Assembly (NCBI RefSeq): GCF_036227605.1
Contig: NZ_CP109487.1
Span: forward strand, 8,543,001 to 8,607,000
Source: Streptomyces sp. NBC_01439
Lineage (GTDB): Bacteria; Actinomycetota; Actinomycetes; Streptomycetales; Streptomycetaceae
DNA length: 64,000 bases
Direction: 5' to 3'
The position numbers were made by a program, and so were the translations under genes. The notes below the pieces were generated by a model that did not search any database, was not told the DNA's origin, and saw only the letters and a list, made by a program, of their open reading frames with translations. The stretch's first letter is position 1. Each line of letters starts with the position of its first letter. Below, in pieces: positions 31,961 to 39,354 of this stretch.

Positions 31961-32467
31961 CTAAGCCTCCCCGGCGGTCGGTTCCCCGGTCAGTTCCCCG
32001 GACCGCACCTGCGCACAGTGCGCGCGGATCTCGACCGCCGCGCGGCCGAACCAGTCGGCGATCACGGCGACCTCGTCGGGGGTGTAGTCGGCGAAGAGGG
32101 TGGCCAGCCGGTCGTACATCGGCTGGTACACGGCGACGACCCGCGCGGCGGCCGTGGGGTCGGCCACGACCCGGACCCGGCGCCGGTCGGCCGGGTCGGG
32201 GACGCGCCGCGCGTATCCGGCGCGTTCGAGGCGGTTGAGCACACCCGTGACGGCTCCGGTGGTGAGGTCCAGCAGTCCGGCCAGGTCACCGGCGGCGAGC
32301 GGGGCGTCCCCGGCGCCCAGGATGTGCCCCAGGCAGGTCAGATCGGTGACGTTGAGCCCGAGCAACTGCGCCACCTCCTGCTGGCCGACGATGCCCAGGG
32401 CGACGTACTGGTCCATGCGCGCAATCGCCTCGCCGGCCGTGGCCGGGGGGCGGGTCTTGCCCTGCAC
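31961..32467 (-). CDS. MarR-family transcriptional regulator
   Basis: 168 residues. Winged helix with LAGLLDLTTGAVTGVLNRLERAGYARRVPDPADRRRVRV (recognition helix and wing, near 60-95), flanked by dimerisation helices. GTG start at 32467 with AAGGAG 9 bases upstream. An alternating inverted repeat immediately upstream (32478-32498) is probably its own operator; the divergent HGxxPAAW gene lies beyond it and may be co-regulated. Ligand unknown. Confidence 0.9.
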   Translation of the reverse strand: MQGKTRPPATAGEAIARMDQYVALGIVGQQEVAQLLGLNVTDLTCLGHILGAGDAPLAAGDLAGLLDLTTGAVTGVLNRLERAGYARRVPDPADRRRVRVVADPTAAARVVAVYQPMYDRLATLFADYTPDEVAVIADWFGRAAVEIRAHCAQVRSGELTGEPTAGEA

Positions 32468-32477
32468 CCAATTTCTC

Positions 32478-32498
32478 CTTAGTATCTAAGTTACTTAG
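32478..32498. promoter_or_regulatory. MarR-type operator
   Basis: CTTAG-TAT-CTAAG-TTA-CTTAG: two overlapping 5-bp inverted repeats with 3-bp spacers, directly over the MarR gene leader. AT-rich within GC-rich DNA, as usual for MarR sites. Confidence 0.7.
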
Positions 32499-32580
32499 CA
32501 AGTGAGATGCTTACCTCGCGAAATAAGCTTCCCGCTTCCGAGCGTACTGCTGACTGCTGCCGGTCCGACCAGGGAGAACC

Positions 32581-32949
32581 ATGAGCGCGCACGGCCACGT
32601 AGACCTCGGCCACACGGTGGCCGGCTGGACCGGGACCGGCCTGGCCCTGCTGGGCTTCGCGGGAGCGGGCGGCGCCCTGTGCGCGTCCTGGATCCCCGGG
32701 ATCTGGATCGGCCTCGGCGTCGTCGCCGCGGCCGGGATCGTCACCTGGCTGCTGCACCTCGCCGGGTGGGGCAAGCCGAGCGGCCCCCGGCCGGAGGCCG
32801 ACTGGGACTGGCGCACCCGGGACGCCGGCGCGCACGCGGGGCACGCCGACTGCCTCGGCTGCCGCGCCGGCGGGCCGCGGAGGGCCCTTGCGGCGGCCGC
32901 TCGGCCCCGATCCACCGCGTCGCTGCCCGCTGGGGACGGCAACGCGTGA
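32581..32949 (+). CDS. HGxxPAAW-like small membrane protein
   Basis: 122 residues with two hydrophobic segments (~15-35 and ~42-62). The family hallmark appears in altered form as GHTVAGW, where Pro-Ala-Ala-Trp is normal. The C-terminal half is extended, with a CLGC pair and a low-complexity Ala/Arg tail. GGGAG precedes the ATG. Function of the family is unknown. It is divergent from a MarR regulator and may respond to it. Confidence 0.7.
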   Translation: MSAHGHVDLGHTVAGWTGTGLALLGFAGAGGALCASWIPGIWIGLGVVAAAGIVTWLLHLAGWGKPSGPRPEADWDWRTRDAGAHAGHADCLGCRAGGPRRALAAAARPRSTASLPAGDGNA

Positions 32950-33166
32950 CCGGCGCCCGGGTATGGCCGCGGCGGCCCGGCCCGAGCGCCCCTCGAAGCG
33001 CTCTGCGCGGGGCCCCTCCCTCTTTTCACGGACAAGTCGGCCGTAAGTTCGAATGCACGCCGCGCCCCGGTTGGCCGCGTTCAGCGTGTGCTCCGGGGGA
33101 CGGTTGGGCAGGATCGAGACGGCCGCGCGTGCGGCCCGCAGTGGAACGTTGTGAAGGATCAGCCAG

Positions 33167-33373
33167 ATGGCAACAGGCATCGTGAAGTGGTTCAACTCGG
33201 AGAAGGGGTTCGGCTTCATCCAGCAGGACGACGGCGGCCCCGATGTGTTCGTGCACTTCTCCGCGATCGAGACCACCGGGTTCAAGTCGCTGGAGGAGAA
33301 CGCGCGCGTCGAGTACTCCGTCTCGCAGGGCCCCAAGGGTCCGCAGGCTGAGAAGGTGGTTCCCCTCAGGTAG
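33167..33373 (+). CDS. CspA-type cold-shock protein
   Basis: 68 residues, full length, single OB-fold. RNP1 is KGFGFIQQ (~13-20) and RNP2 is VFVHFSAI (~27-34), with the usual ending [11 protein letters not shown]. It binds single-stranded RNA or DNA and acts as an RNA chaperone. GAAGGA lies before the ATG. A ~215-base upstream space includes a long GC-rich leader with a likely structured 5' UTR. A terminator follows. Confidence 0.95.
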   Translation: MATGIVKWFNSEKGFGFIQQDDGGPDVFVHFSAIETTGFKSLEENARVEYSVSQGPKGPQAEKVVPLR

Positions 33374-33402
33374 TCCGCTTCACGGGCCCGGCCCGTGGCG
33401 CC

Positions 33403-33431
33403 AAGCCCCGCCGGTCCGCCCGGCGGGGCTT
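33403..33431. terminator. Terminator after the cold-shock gene
   Basis: A 12-bp perfect stem, AAGCCCCGCCGG (33403-33414) with CCGGCGGGGCTT (33420-33431), and a 5-base loop. The convergent TetR gene ends 22 bases beyond it. Confidence 0.85.
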
Positions 33432-33452
33432 CGCACGTTCCGGGCGGTCCCG

Positions 33453-34067
33453 CTACCGGGTCCGGGTCGCGTTCGGCCCGCCGTCGGGCCCGATCGCGCG
33501 GTGGAGGGCCAGGAGCAGCTGCCAAAGGTGGTCCGCCAGGGCTTCGGGATCCGCCCGGATGTCCTCGTGCAGCCAGTCCGCGAGTACGCCGGTGAACGCG
33601 GCTGCGACCGCCGACGCGACCAGCTCGGGGTGGGGGGCGCCCACCGCCGCCCGTTCCGCCCGGGCCCGGGCGCGCAGCTCCCGGTGGAGGCGTCGGCCGA
33701 GCGGGCCGTCGCCGCCCGGGAGGAGCAGGGTCCGGTAGAGCGGTGCCCGGTCGGCCACCTCCGTCAGGAACGCGGCCAGCGCGGCGGGCGGCCGGGTCGG
33801 GGGGAGCGGCGGCGGGCCGGTCTGCCAGGCGTGCAGGGCGTCGACCGCCGCGTGCACCACGTCCGCACAGGCGTCCACGGCGAGCGCGGTGAGGTCCTCG
33901 TAGTGCAGGTAGAAGGTGGCGCGGCCGATGCCGGCCCGGCGCACCACCGCCGAGACGCTGACCTCGGCGAGCGGCCGGACCGCGCATTCGGCCAGCAGGC
34001 TCGTCCGCAGCCGCCCCTTCGTCCGGGCCGTGCGCGGGTCCTCGGCGCGCCGGTCCTGCGGGCTCAC
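33453..34067 (-). CDS. TetR-family regulator
   Basis: 204 residues. HTH: RTSLLAECAVRPLAEVSVSAVVRRAGIGRATFYLHYEDLTAL (shown in parts: RTSLLAECAV, VSAVVRRAGIGRATFY, ~15-60). The C-terminal ligand domain has LYRTLLLPGGDGPLGRRLH. GTG start at 34067 overlaps the stop of the DUF1304 gene (GTGA), so the two are one operon. It probably represses that operon through the inverted repeat at 34480-34505. Confidence 0.85.
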   Translation of the reverse strand: MSPQDRRAEDPRTARTKGRLRTSLLAECAVRPLAEVSVSAVVRRAGIGRATFYLHYEDLTALAVDACADVVHAAVDALHAWQTGPPPLPPTRPPAALAAFLTEVADRAPLYRTLLLPGGDGPLGRRLHRELRARARAERAAVGAPHPELVASAVAAAFTGVLADWLHEDIRADPEALADHLWQLLLALHRAIGPDGGPNATRTR

Positions 34068-34417
34068 GCGGCCAGCAGCGCGGCGCCGAGGGCGAGGGCG
34101 CCGGGCAGGGCCTGGGCCACGAGGATCCGGCGGTTGGCGGTCGCGGCCCCGTAGATCCCGGCGACGACCACGCAGATGAGGAAGAAGATCTGGGTGGCGA
34201 GCGAGTCGATCACGAGCGACCAGACCAGTCCGGCGGCGAGGAAGCCGTTGTAGAGGCCCTGGTTGGCGGCGAGCGGAGCCGTGAGGCGGGCGGTGTCCGC
34301 GTCGAAGCCGGACAGTGCGCGGCCGGGGGGCCGCTGCCACAGGAACATCTCCAGGACCATGAAGTACGCGTGCAGCGCGGCCACGAGGCCGATCAGGACC
34401 GATGCGACCGTGTGCAT
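34064..34417 (-). CDS. DUF1304 membrane protein
   Basis: 117 residues, about 4 transmembrane helices. HAYFMVLEMFLW and NQGLYNGFLAAGLVW are typical of DUF1304. Transport or stress function is unproven. GGAGG lies 6 bases before the ATG at 34417. First gene of a two-gene unit with the TetR regulator. Confidence 0.85.
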   Translation of the reverse strand: MHTVASVLIGLVAALHAYFMVLEMFLWQRPPGRALSGFDADTARLTAPLAANQGLYNGFLAAGLVWSLVIDSLATQIFFLICVVVAGIYGAATANRRILVAQALPGALALGAALLAA

Positions 34418-34479
34418 GGCCGCCTCCACTTCTCGGGGTCGACGTACGGGCGGTGGTGCGGGCGGTGGTGCGGGCCGGT

Positions 34480-34505
34480 ATTTCCTGGACAACTGTACAG
34501 GAAAT
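34480..34505. promoter_or_regulatory. Probable TetR operator
   Basis: ATTTCCTG (34480-34487) and CAGGAAAT (34498-34505) form 8-bp arms about a 10-bp centre, 63 bases before the DUF1304-TetR start. It is AT-rich in a GC-rich setting and fits autoregulation. Confidence 0.6.
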
Positions 34506-34519
34506 TTTACGCGTGCCCG

Positions 34520-34738
34520 GAGGAGGAACGGACCGCCCCCGGCGCCACCCGCCCGCTCTACGCGGACTTCCTCGACCTTGCGGGACGGCCGGAGGGCGGC
34601 CGCTCTCTTCCGCGACTCGGCCGACAACCGGTCCCGGGTCGCGGAACCGGCGCGGGCGGCCGGCCCGGACACGGACGCACCGGGGCGGCGGGCCCTCTTC
34701 GACGAGCTGGCCGGCCTGGCGGACGGCGCTCAGAGGTG
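34520..34738 (+). pseudogene. Gene remnant, possibly DUF4872-like
   Basis: Two successive frames look protein-coding but do not join: RPLYADFLDLAGRPEG, then in another frame AAALFRDSADNRSRVAEPARA and RRALFDELAGLADGAQR. Together they resemble the C-terminal helices of BtrH/DUF4872-type proteins. A frameshift and loss of the N-terminal part would explain it. The region overlaps the end of the thioredoxin-like gene on the other strand. Weak evidence. Confidence 0.3.
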
Positions 34739-35068
34739 GGCGTCCAGGAACGCCCGGAACTCCTCGCGCGTCATCGGCCCCGCCTGACTCGCGACCGCCT
34801 CACCGTCCTTGATGAGCACGGCGGTCGGCGCGCCCGTCACCCCGTAACGCCTGGTCGGCCCGGGGCAGCGGGTCATGTCGGTGCGGACGGGGGTGAAGCG
34901 CGTCCCGTACTCCTCGGTCAGTTCCCCGACGACGGCGTCCATCGCGCGGCACGCCTCGACGGCCTTGGGCCAGGAGCCGCAGAAGTACGCGAGCACGGGC
35001 CCGGTCGTCATCGAGAGGATGAAGTCGAACTCCTGGTCCTCCAGTGGCTGGTGCACCCGACGTGCCAT
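34730..35068 (-). CDS. Thioredoxin-fold protein lacking the CxxC site
   Basis: 112 residues. The thioredoxin-like pattern is there (PVLAYFCGSW, FTPVRTDMTRCPGPTRRYGVTGAPTAVLIKDG with cis-Pro TGAPT). The active-site position reads WPKA in place of WCGPC; Cys30 and Cys40 are 10 apart. It is therefore unlikely to be a standard dithiol reductase. GAGGAG lies 8 bases before the ATG. Cytosolic. Confidence 0.8.
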   Translation of the reverse strand: MARRVHQPLEDQEFDFILSMTTGPVLAYFCGSWPKAVEACRAMDAVVGELTEEYGTRFTPVRTDMTRCPGPTRRYGVTGAPTAVLIKDGEAVASQAGPMTREEFRAFLDAHL

Positions 35069-35156
35069 GCGTGTCGCTCCTCGCTCGTACGCCTCCCCGG
35101 ACCGGGAGGGCGGCCCCCATCATCGCCGCCCCGGCGGACCGCGACCGCCGGGGCCG

Positions 35157-35179
35157 TTGTCAGTGGTGGCTGTGAAGCT
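35157..35179 (+). promoter_or_regulatory. Probable RecA-independent DNA-damage promoter, degenerate -10
   Basis: TTGTCAGTG (35157-35165) is perfect; 8 bases; then GAAGCT (35174-35179), which keeps only A2 and T6 of TANNNT; 7 bases to the ATG at 35187. Geometry equals the two stronger sites, at 4946 and 24245. Confidence 0.6.
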
Positions 35180-35186
35180 GAGCGGT

Positions 35187-35456
35187 ATGGACGACAGGAT
35201 GCTCCGACGCCGGGTCTACGGCGCCGACCACGAGGACCCCGACCCCGGACCGCGACCCGGACACACCTACGGCGAGCTGGTCGGCGGGCCGCTCGACGGG
35301 CTCCTCCTGGACACCACCGGCTGGAGCGGCCCCCAACTGGCCGAAGAGGCCAGGCTCCCCACGGAGATAGGGCGCTACGGAGCGGGCGGCCGCGCCCACT
35401 ACCGCCGCCGTACGGGGGACCCGGGCCACTGGGACTGGACGGGAGACAGCCGCTGA
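35187..35456 (+). CDS. Hypothetical protein under a damage-type promoter
   Basis: 89 residues, soluble, not recognised: HTYGELVGGPLDGLLLDTTGW in the middle and Arg/Tyr/Gly-rich towards HYRRRTGDPGHWDWTGDSR. The ATG at 35187 is set by the promoter spacing; no Shine-Dalgarno is present, so it is probably leaderless. Expected to respond to DNA damage if the promoter works. Confidence 0.65.
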   Translation: MDDRMLRRRVYGADHEDPDPGPRPGHTYGELVGGPLDGLLLDTTGWSGPQLAEEARLPTEIGRYGAGGRAHYRRRTGDPGHWDWTGDSR

Positions 35457-35470
35457 CGGCGGGGCCCGCC

Positions 35471-35493
35471 CCGGCGGCCGGACCGGCCGCCGG
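35471..35493. terminator. Probable terminator between convergent genes
   Basis: CCGGCGGCCGG-A-CCGGCCGCCGG is a perfect 23-base palindrome between convergent genes that end at 35456 and 35504. It can fold as a stem of about 9 bp. Confidence 0.6.
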
Positions 35494-35503
35494 TTCCGCG
35501 CCC

Positions 35504-35869
35504 TCAGGCCTCCCGGCTCACCTTGCGGGCCCAGAGCACCAGCGGCACCTGCAGGGGCATCCGGACCAACGTCGCGGCCCGGACGGCGGGGGAAGCGTGG
35601 CGCGCATCGGCGGCCATCTTCACGTGCGCCGGGAACACGCCGACGAAGAACGCCGCCGTGGCCAGCGCGGCCACCCGGCGGGTGCGCGGATGGGCGACGC
35701 CGGCGGCAAGGGCGAGTTCGGCCACCCCGCTGCCGTACGTCCACGCGCGCGGACTGCCCGGCAGTGAACGGGGCACGATCGCGTCGAACTTCCCGGGTAC
35801 GGCCGCGTGGGCGACCGCCGCAGTGGCCAGGAGACCGGCCAGTAGGACGGGGGAGGAGGCGCGTGGCAT
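35504..35869 (-). CDS. DoxX-like membrane protein
   Basis: 121 residues with four hydrophobic segments; SGVAELALAAGVAHPRTRRVAALATAAFFVGVFPAHV is typical of DoxX/DoxD-like proteins (VFPANxxMA variant). The N-terminal helix may be a signal anchor (VLLAGLLATAAVAHAAVPG). Start at 35869 with GAGGATC upstream. The family is linked to oxidative stress or quinone metabolism without a firm activity. Confidence 0.75.
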   Translation of the reverse strand: MPRASSPVLLAGLLATAAVAHAAVPGKFDAIVPRSLPGSPRAWTYGSGVAELALAAGVAHPRTRRVAALATAAFFVGVFPAHVKMAADARHASPAVRAATLVRMPLQVPLVLWARKVSREA

Positions 35870-36023
35870 CGGGGGATCCTCTCGAGGGTGTCCGGGCCCG
35901 CGATCCTACTCGCCGGTAGTCGGACGTGGGTGAGCTCCGTGCGGTCCGGCCGCACGATCCCGTCCGGCCGCCCGTGCCCCCGTGCGGCGGCCGGACGGGG
36001 GACCGCGGTGGCCGTGTCGGGAC

Positions 36024-36037
36024 ATTCTTCGAAGAAT
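36024..36037. promoter_or_regulatory. 14-bp perfect palindrome upstream of the DGPF gene
   Basis: ATTCTTCGAAGAAT lies 12 bases before the ECF42-type promoter. AT-rich and symmetric, it could be an operator for an unidentified regulator of the DGPF/sigma unit. Confidence 0.45.
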
Positions 36038-36048
36038 TTCCCGGAGGC

Positions 36049-36076
36049 TGTCGATCCGGGCGTCTCCCGTTCGACG
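36049..36076 (+). promoter_or_regulatory. ECF42-type promoter
   Basis: TGTCGA (36049-36054), 17 bases, CGACG (36072-36076). This agrees with the TGTCGA / CGA-type promoter described for ECF42 sigma factors, upstream of their DGPF target. Confidence 0.6.
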
Positions 36077-36126
36077 CAGGAGTGAGAGGCGGGGAGGTTC
36101 CCCGCCCTCCTGACCGAGGAGTCACC

Positions 36127-36483
36127 ATGCCGCGCTTCCTGACGATGATCCGCATCGACGAGCAGGACCTGCCCAGCGATGAGTTCCCGCCCGAGTTCGA
36201 GCAGCGCATGGGCGCGCTGCTGGAGGAGATCACCAAGGCCGGGGTCATGCTCGACACCGCCGGGCTGCTCCCCACCTCCGCGGGGACCCGCCTCAGCTGG
36301 TCCGGCGGGAAGATCAGCTACACCGACGGACCCTTCACCGAGACCAAGGAGGTCGTCGGCGGCTACTCCCTCACCCAGTGCAAGGACAAGGCCGAGGCCA
36401 TCGAGTGGACCCGGCGGTTCCTTGAGATCCACCCGGTGGAATGGAAGGTGAGCGCCGAGGTCCGGGAGATCCAGGAGATGTGA
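36127..36483 (+). CDS. DGPF/YCII-family protein
   Basis: 118 residues with the YCII fold and the DGPF motif (YTDGPFTETKEVVGGY). Such genes are the usual targets of ECF42 sigma factors, as here, where the sigma gene follows. Role is unknown; a small dimeric ferredoxin-like fold. GAGGAG lies before the ATG. An ECF42-type promoter is about 50 bases upstream. Confidence 0.9.
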   Translation: MPRFLTMIRIDEQDLPSDEFPPEFEQRMGALLEEITKAGVMLDTAGLLPTSAGTRLSWSGGKISYTDGPFTETKEVVGGYSLTQCKDKAEAIEWTRRFLEIHPVEWKVSAEVREIQEM

Positions 36484-36546
36484 TCCCGGCGCGCCCGCGC
36501 CGCGTTTGCCCTGCCCCGTCACGGCTGCTCTGATGGGTGGACGGCA

Positions 36547-37767
36547 GTGAGTGCGGCCCAGGCGGTCGAAGCGGTGTTCAGGATCGAGTCCGCGCGGATC
36601 ATCGCCAGTGTCGCCCGCGTCGTGCGGGACGTCGGCATCGCCGAGGAGATCGCCCAGGACGCCCTCGTCGCGGCGCTGGAGCAGTGGCCCCGGACGGGGG
36701 TTCCGGACCGGCCGGGCGCCTGGCTCATGACCACCGCCAAGCACCGCGCGATCGACCTCGTCCGCCGCAAGGAGACCTACGCGCGCAAGCTCGCGGAGGT
36801 CGGCCGGAGCCTGCAGGACGTGCCACCGCCCGCCGAGCCTGCGGACCCCGAGGACATCGACGACGACCTGTTGCGCCTGATCTTCACCTCCTGCCACTCC
36901 GTCCTCGCCACCGAGTCCCGGATCGCGCTCACCCTGCGCCTGGTGGGAGGGCTGACCACCCAGGAGATCGCCCGCGCGTTCCTCACCTCCGAGGCCACCG
37001 TCGCCCAGCGCATCGTCCGGGCGAAGCGGGCCCTGGCCAAGGCGGGGGTGCCCTTCGAGGTTCCGTACGGCGCCGACCGCGACGCACGGCTCTCCTCGGT
37101 CCTGGAGGTCATCTACCTCGTCTTCAACGAGGGGTACGCGGCCACCGCCGGGGACGACCTCGTCCGCCCCGCCCTGTGCGAGGACGCCCTGCGCCTGGCC
37201 CGGGTACTGGCCGCCCTGATGCCCGAGGAGCCCGAGGCGCACGGGCTGGCCGCGCTGCTGGAGTTCCAGGCCTCCCGGATCGCCACCCGCACCGGCCCCG
37301 CCGGGGAACCGGTGCTGCTCGCCGACCAGAACCGGGCCCGGTGGAACCGCCTGCTCATCCACCGGGGCGCCCGGGCGCTGGGCCGGGCGGGCAGCGGACC
37401 GTACTCCGTCCAGGCCGCGATCGCCGGCTGCCACGCGGCGGCGGTCCGTTACGAGGACACGGACTGGTCGAGTATCGCCACCCTGTACGGGCGGCTCGTC
37501 CAACTGGTCCCGTCCCCGGTCGTGGAGCTCAACCGGGCGGTGGCCGTCTCGATGGCCGAGGGGCCGGCGGCGGCCCTGCCGCTGGTCGACGGCCTGGCCC
37601 GGGAACCGGCCCTGCGCGCCTACCACTTGCTGCCGAGCGTACGCGGAGACCTGCTGGAGCGGCTGGGTCGGACCGAGGAGGCCCGCGCGGAGTTCGAGCG
37701 GGCGGCCTCCCTCACCCGCAACGCACAGGAACGCACCCTGCTCCTGGCCCGCGCGGCCCGCCTCTGA
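36547..37767 (+). CDS. ECF42-group RNA polymerase sigma factor
   Basis: 406 residues, far longer than a usual ECF sigma. N-terminal sigma2 (VFRIESARIIASVARVVRDVGIAEEIAQDALVAALEQWP with GAWLMTTAKHRAIDLVRR) and sigma4 (LTLRLVGGLTTQEIARAFLTSEATVAQRIVRAKR; shown in parts). The long C-terminal TPR-like/DUF6596 domain (~185-406) is the mark of ECF42 and replaces the anti-sigma factor. GTG start at 36547, 64 bases after the DGPF stop. It directs transcription of the DGPF gene, likely under a stress signal. Confidence 0.9.
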   Translation: MSAAQAVEAVFRIESARIIASVARVVRDVGIAEEIAQDALVAALEQWPRTGVPDRPGAWLMTTAKHRAIDLVRRKETYARKLAEVGRSLQDVPPPAEPADPEDIDDDLLRLIFTSCHSVLATESRIALTLRLVGGLTTQEIARAFLTSEATVAQRIVRAKRALAKAGVPFEVPYGADRDARLSSVLEVIYLVFNEGYAATAGDDLVRPALCEDALRLARVLAALMPEEPEAHGLAALLEFQASRIATRTGPAGEPVLLADQNRARWNRLLIHRGARALGRAGSGPYSVQAAIAGCHAAAVRYEDTDWSSIATLYGRLVQLVPSPVVELNRAVAVSMAEGPAAALPLVDGLAREPALRAYHLLPSVRGDLLERLGRTEEARAEFERAASLTRNAQERTLLLARAARL

Positions 37768-37816
37768 GCGGCGCGGCCGTCCGAGGAGGGGCCAGTCGTG
37801 CGACACCCTTGCCGAG

Positions 37817-37855
37817 GATGTTTACGTCCTATACTTTGTGTATCACGTAAACATC
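37817..37855. promoter_or_regulatory. TetR operator overlapping a promoter
   Basis: Perfect 11-bp inverted repeat: GATGTTTACGT (37817-37827) and ACGTAAACATC (37845-37855), with a 17-bp centre that holds TATACT, a good -10, and a nested TATAC/GTAT dyad. It is 58 bases before the TetR ATG. Confidence 0.8.
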
Positions 37856-37912
37856 TGCTGGGGCGCGATGCGGCACCGCTCGCGCGGCGAGCAGTCGGAA
37901 AGGAGGGGCCCG

Positions 37913-38671
37913 ATGCCCCGTGAGCCCCGGGGGCCGGGCGGATCCGCCGCCCCGCCCGATCTCGCCGCCGTCGCCGACCTGTTGTGGCGGGTCGACGCCG
38001 AGCGGACCATCGAGGGCCGACCGCGCCTCACCCCCCGCCGGATCGTCGACGCGGCCGTGGCCGTCGTCGACACCGACGGGCTGGACGCACTGTCGATGCA
38101 GCGCGTGGCCACCGAGCTGGGCTGTACGGCCATGGCCCTCTACCGGCACGTGCCGGGTCGCGAGCACCTGCTCGCGGCCATGGTCGACGCCGCCTGCGGC
38201 CGCCCGCCCGCGGCGACCGGGGCGGGCTGGCGCGCCGAGGTGGAGGCCTGGGTCGACGCGCTCTGGTCGAGGTACTGCAGCCATCCGTGGATGGTGCGGG
38301 TCCCGACGGTCAGCGCCCCGGTCGGACCGAACGAACTCGCTTGGTTCGAGGCACTGCTGAGTCCGCTCGCCTGCTCCGGCGCCGCCCGCGGCGAGCTGAT
38401 CCCGCTCGCGACCTTCGTCTCCGGCGCCGTGCGCGACCTGGCCCGGATCGCCACCGAACTCGACCCGGCCGGCGCCGCCTCGTACGGACGGGTCCTCGCC
38501 GAGCGCCTCGACCCGGGTAACTTCCCCACGCTCTGCGCGCTCGCGGGCGAGCCGGGTCTGGACGAGGAAGAGGACGGCGCGGTCGCCCCGATCGTGGCCT
38601 GCGGCATCGCCCGCCTGCTCGACGGCATCGAGAAGGCCCCCTCCACAACCGACGAAAAGGGAAACCGATGA
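37913..38671 (+). CDS. TetR-family regulator (TetR_C_1 type)
   Basis: 252 residues. HTH LTPRRIVDAAVAVVDTDGLDALSMQRVATELGCTAMALYRHV (shown in parts: VDTDGLDALSMQRVA, TAMALYRHVPGREHLLAAM), with the GLDALSMQRVA form seen in tetracycline-repressor-like regulators. C-terminal domain has WRAEVEAWVDALWSRY. AGGAGGGG lies 5 bases before the ATG at 37913. The stop overlaps the membrane-protein gene (ATGA). It likely represses both through the operator at 37817-37855. Confidence 0.9.
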   Translation: MPREPRGPGGSAAPPDLAAVADLLWRVDAERTIEGRPRLTPRRIVDAAVAVVDTDGLDALSMQRVATELGCTAMALYRHVPGREHLLAAMVDAACGRPPAATGAGWRAEVEAWVDALWSRYCSHPWMVRVPTVSAPVGPNELAWFEALLSPLACSGAARGELIPLATFVSGAVRDLARIATELDPAGAASYGRVLAERLDPGNFPTLCALAGEPGLDEEEDGAVAPIVACGIARLLDGIEKAPSTTDEKGNR

Positions 38672-39342
38672 ACGAGAACCACGTCTTACGCCTCACGGGC
38701 ATCTGCGGCATCGCGGCGGGCGCACTCGCCGCCGTCGCCGTACCGCTGTACTTCGTCCACTCCGGACCGCCGCCCGCCGGCAACGTCCTGGCCCGGATCC
38801 TCCTCAACCTCCTGACCTGCGCGGCCCTGCTCGTCTTCCTCGCGGGCCTGCGTCACGTCATCCGCAGCGCGGGCCCCGCCTTCGCCTGGCCGGCCAGCGT
38901 GGTCTTCGGCGCCGGACTGGCCTACGTGACCGTCACCCTGGTCGCCGCGTCCGTCGAGGCGGGCATCGTCCTGGAGAACCCCGGCGGGCGACTCGACCCG
39001 ACCGTGGACGGCCCGCTGGCCCACGCCAACATGCTGCTGCACGGCTCGGCAGCCCGGCTGTTGACGGCGGTGCTCCTCGCCGCCGCCGGGTCCGCGATCC
39101 TGCGCGCCGGGGTCCTGCCGCGCTGGACCGGGTACACGGCCCACGCCGTCGCCGCGGTCAACCTCGCCTTCGTCCCCTCCCTGTTCTTCGGGACGGACGC
39201 CGCCCGCTTCTACAGCGCCGTGGGCTGGGGCAACACGGCACTGACGGCCGCCCTGCTCGTCTACTGGGCCTTCGCCGTCGGGATCGCCCTGCTGCGGCGC
39301 ACCTCGCCGGCCGGTGGGCGTGCGGCGGCCCGACCGGCCTGA
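38668..39342 (+). CDS. DUF4386-like multi-pass membrane protein
   Basis: 224 residues, six hydrophobic segments, starting RLTGICGIAAGALAAVAVPLY. The layout and FYSAVGWGNTALTAALLVYW near the end resemble DUF4386-type proteins, though the match is loose. Its start overlaps the TetR stop (ATGA), so it is the probable target gene. Function unknown. It ends 12 bases from the convergent condensation-domain gene. Confidence 0.7.
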   Translation: MNENHVLRLTGICGIAAGALAAVAVPLYFVHSGPPPAGNVLARILLNLLTCAALLVFLAGLRHVIRSAGPAFAWPASVVFGAGLAYVTVTLVAASVEAGIVLENPGGRLDPTVDGPLAHANMLLHGSAARLLTAVLLAAAGSAILRAGVLPRWTGYTAHAVAAVNLAFVPSLFFGTDAARFYSAVGWGNTALTAALLVYWAFAVGIALLRRTSPAGGRAAARPA

Positions 39343-39354
39343 GGCGGCCGAGGC

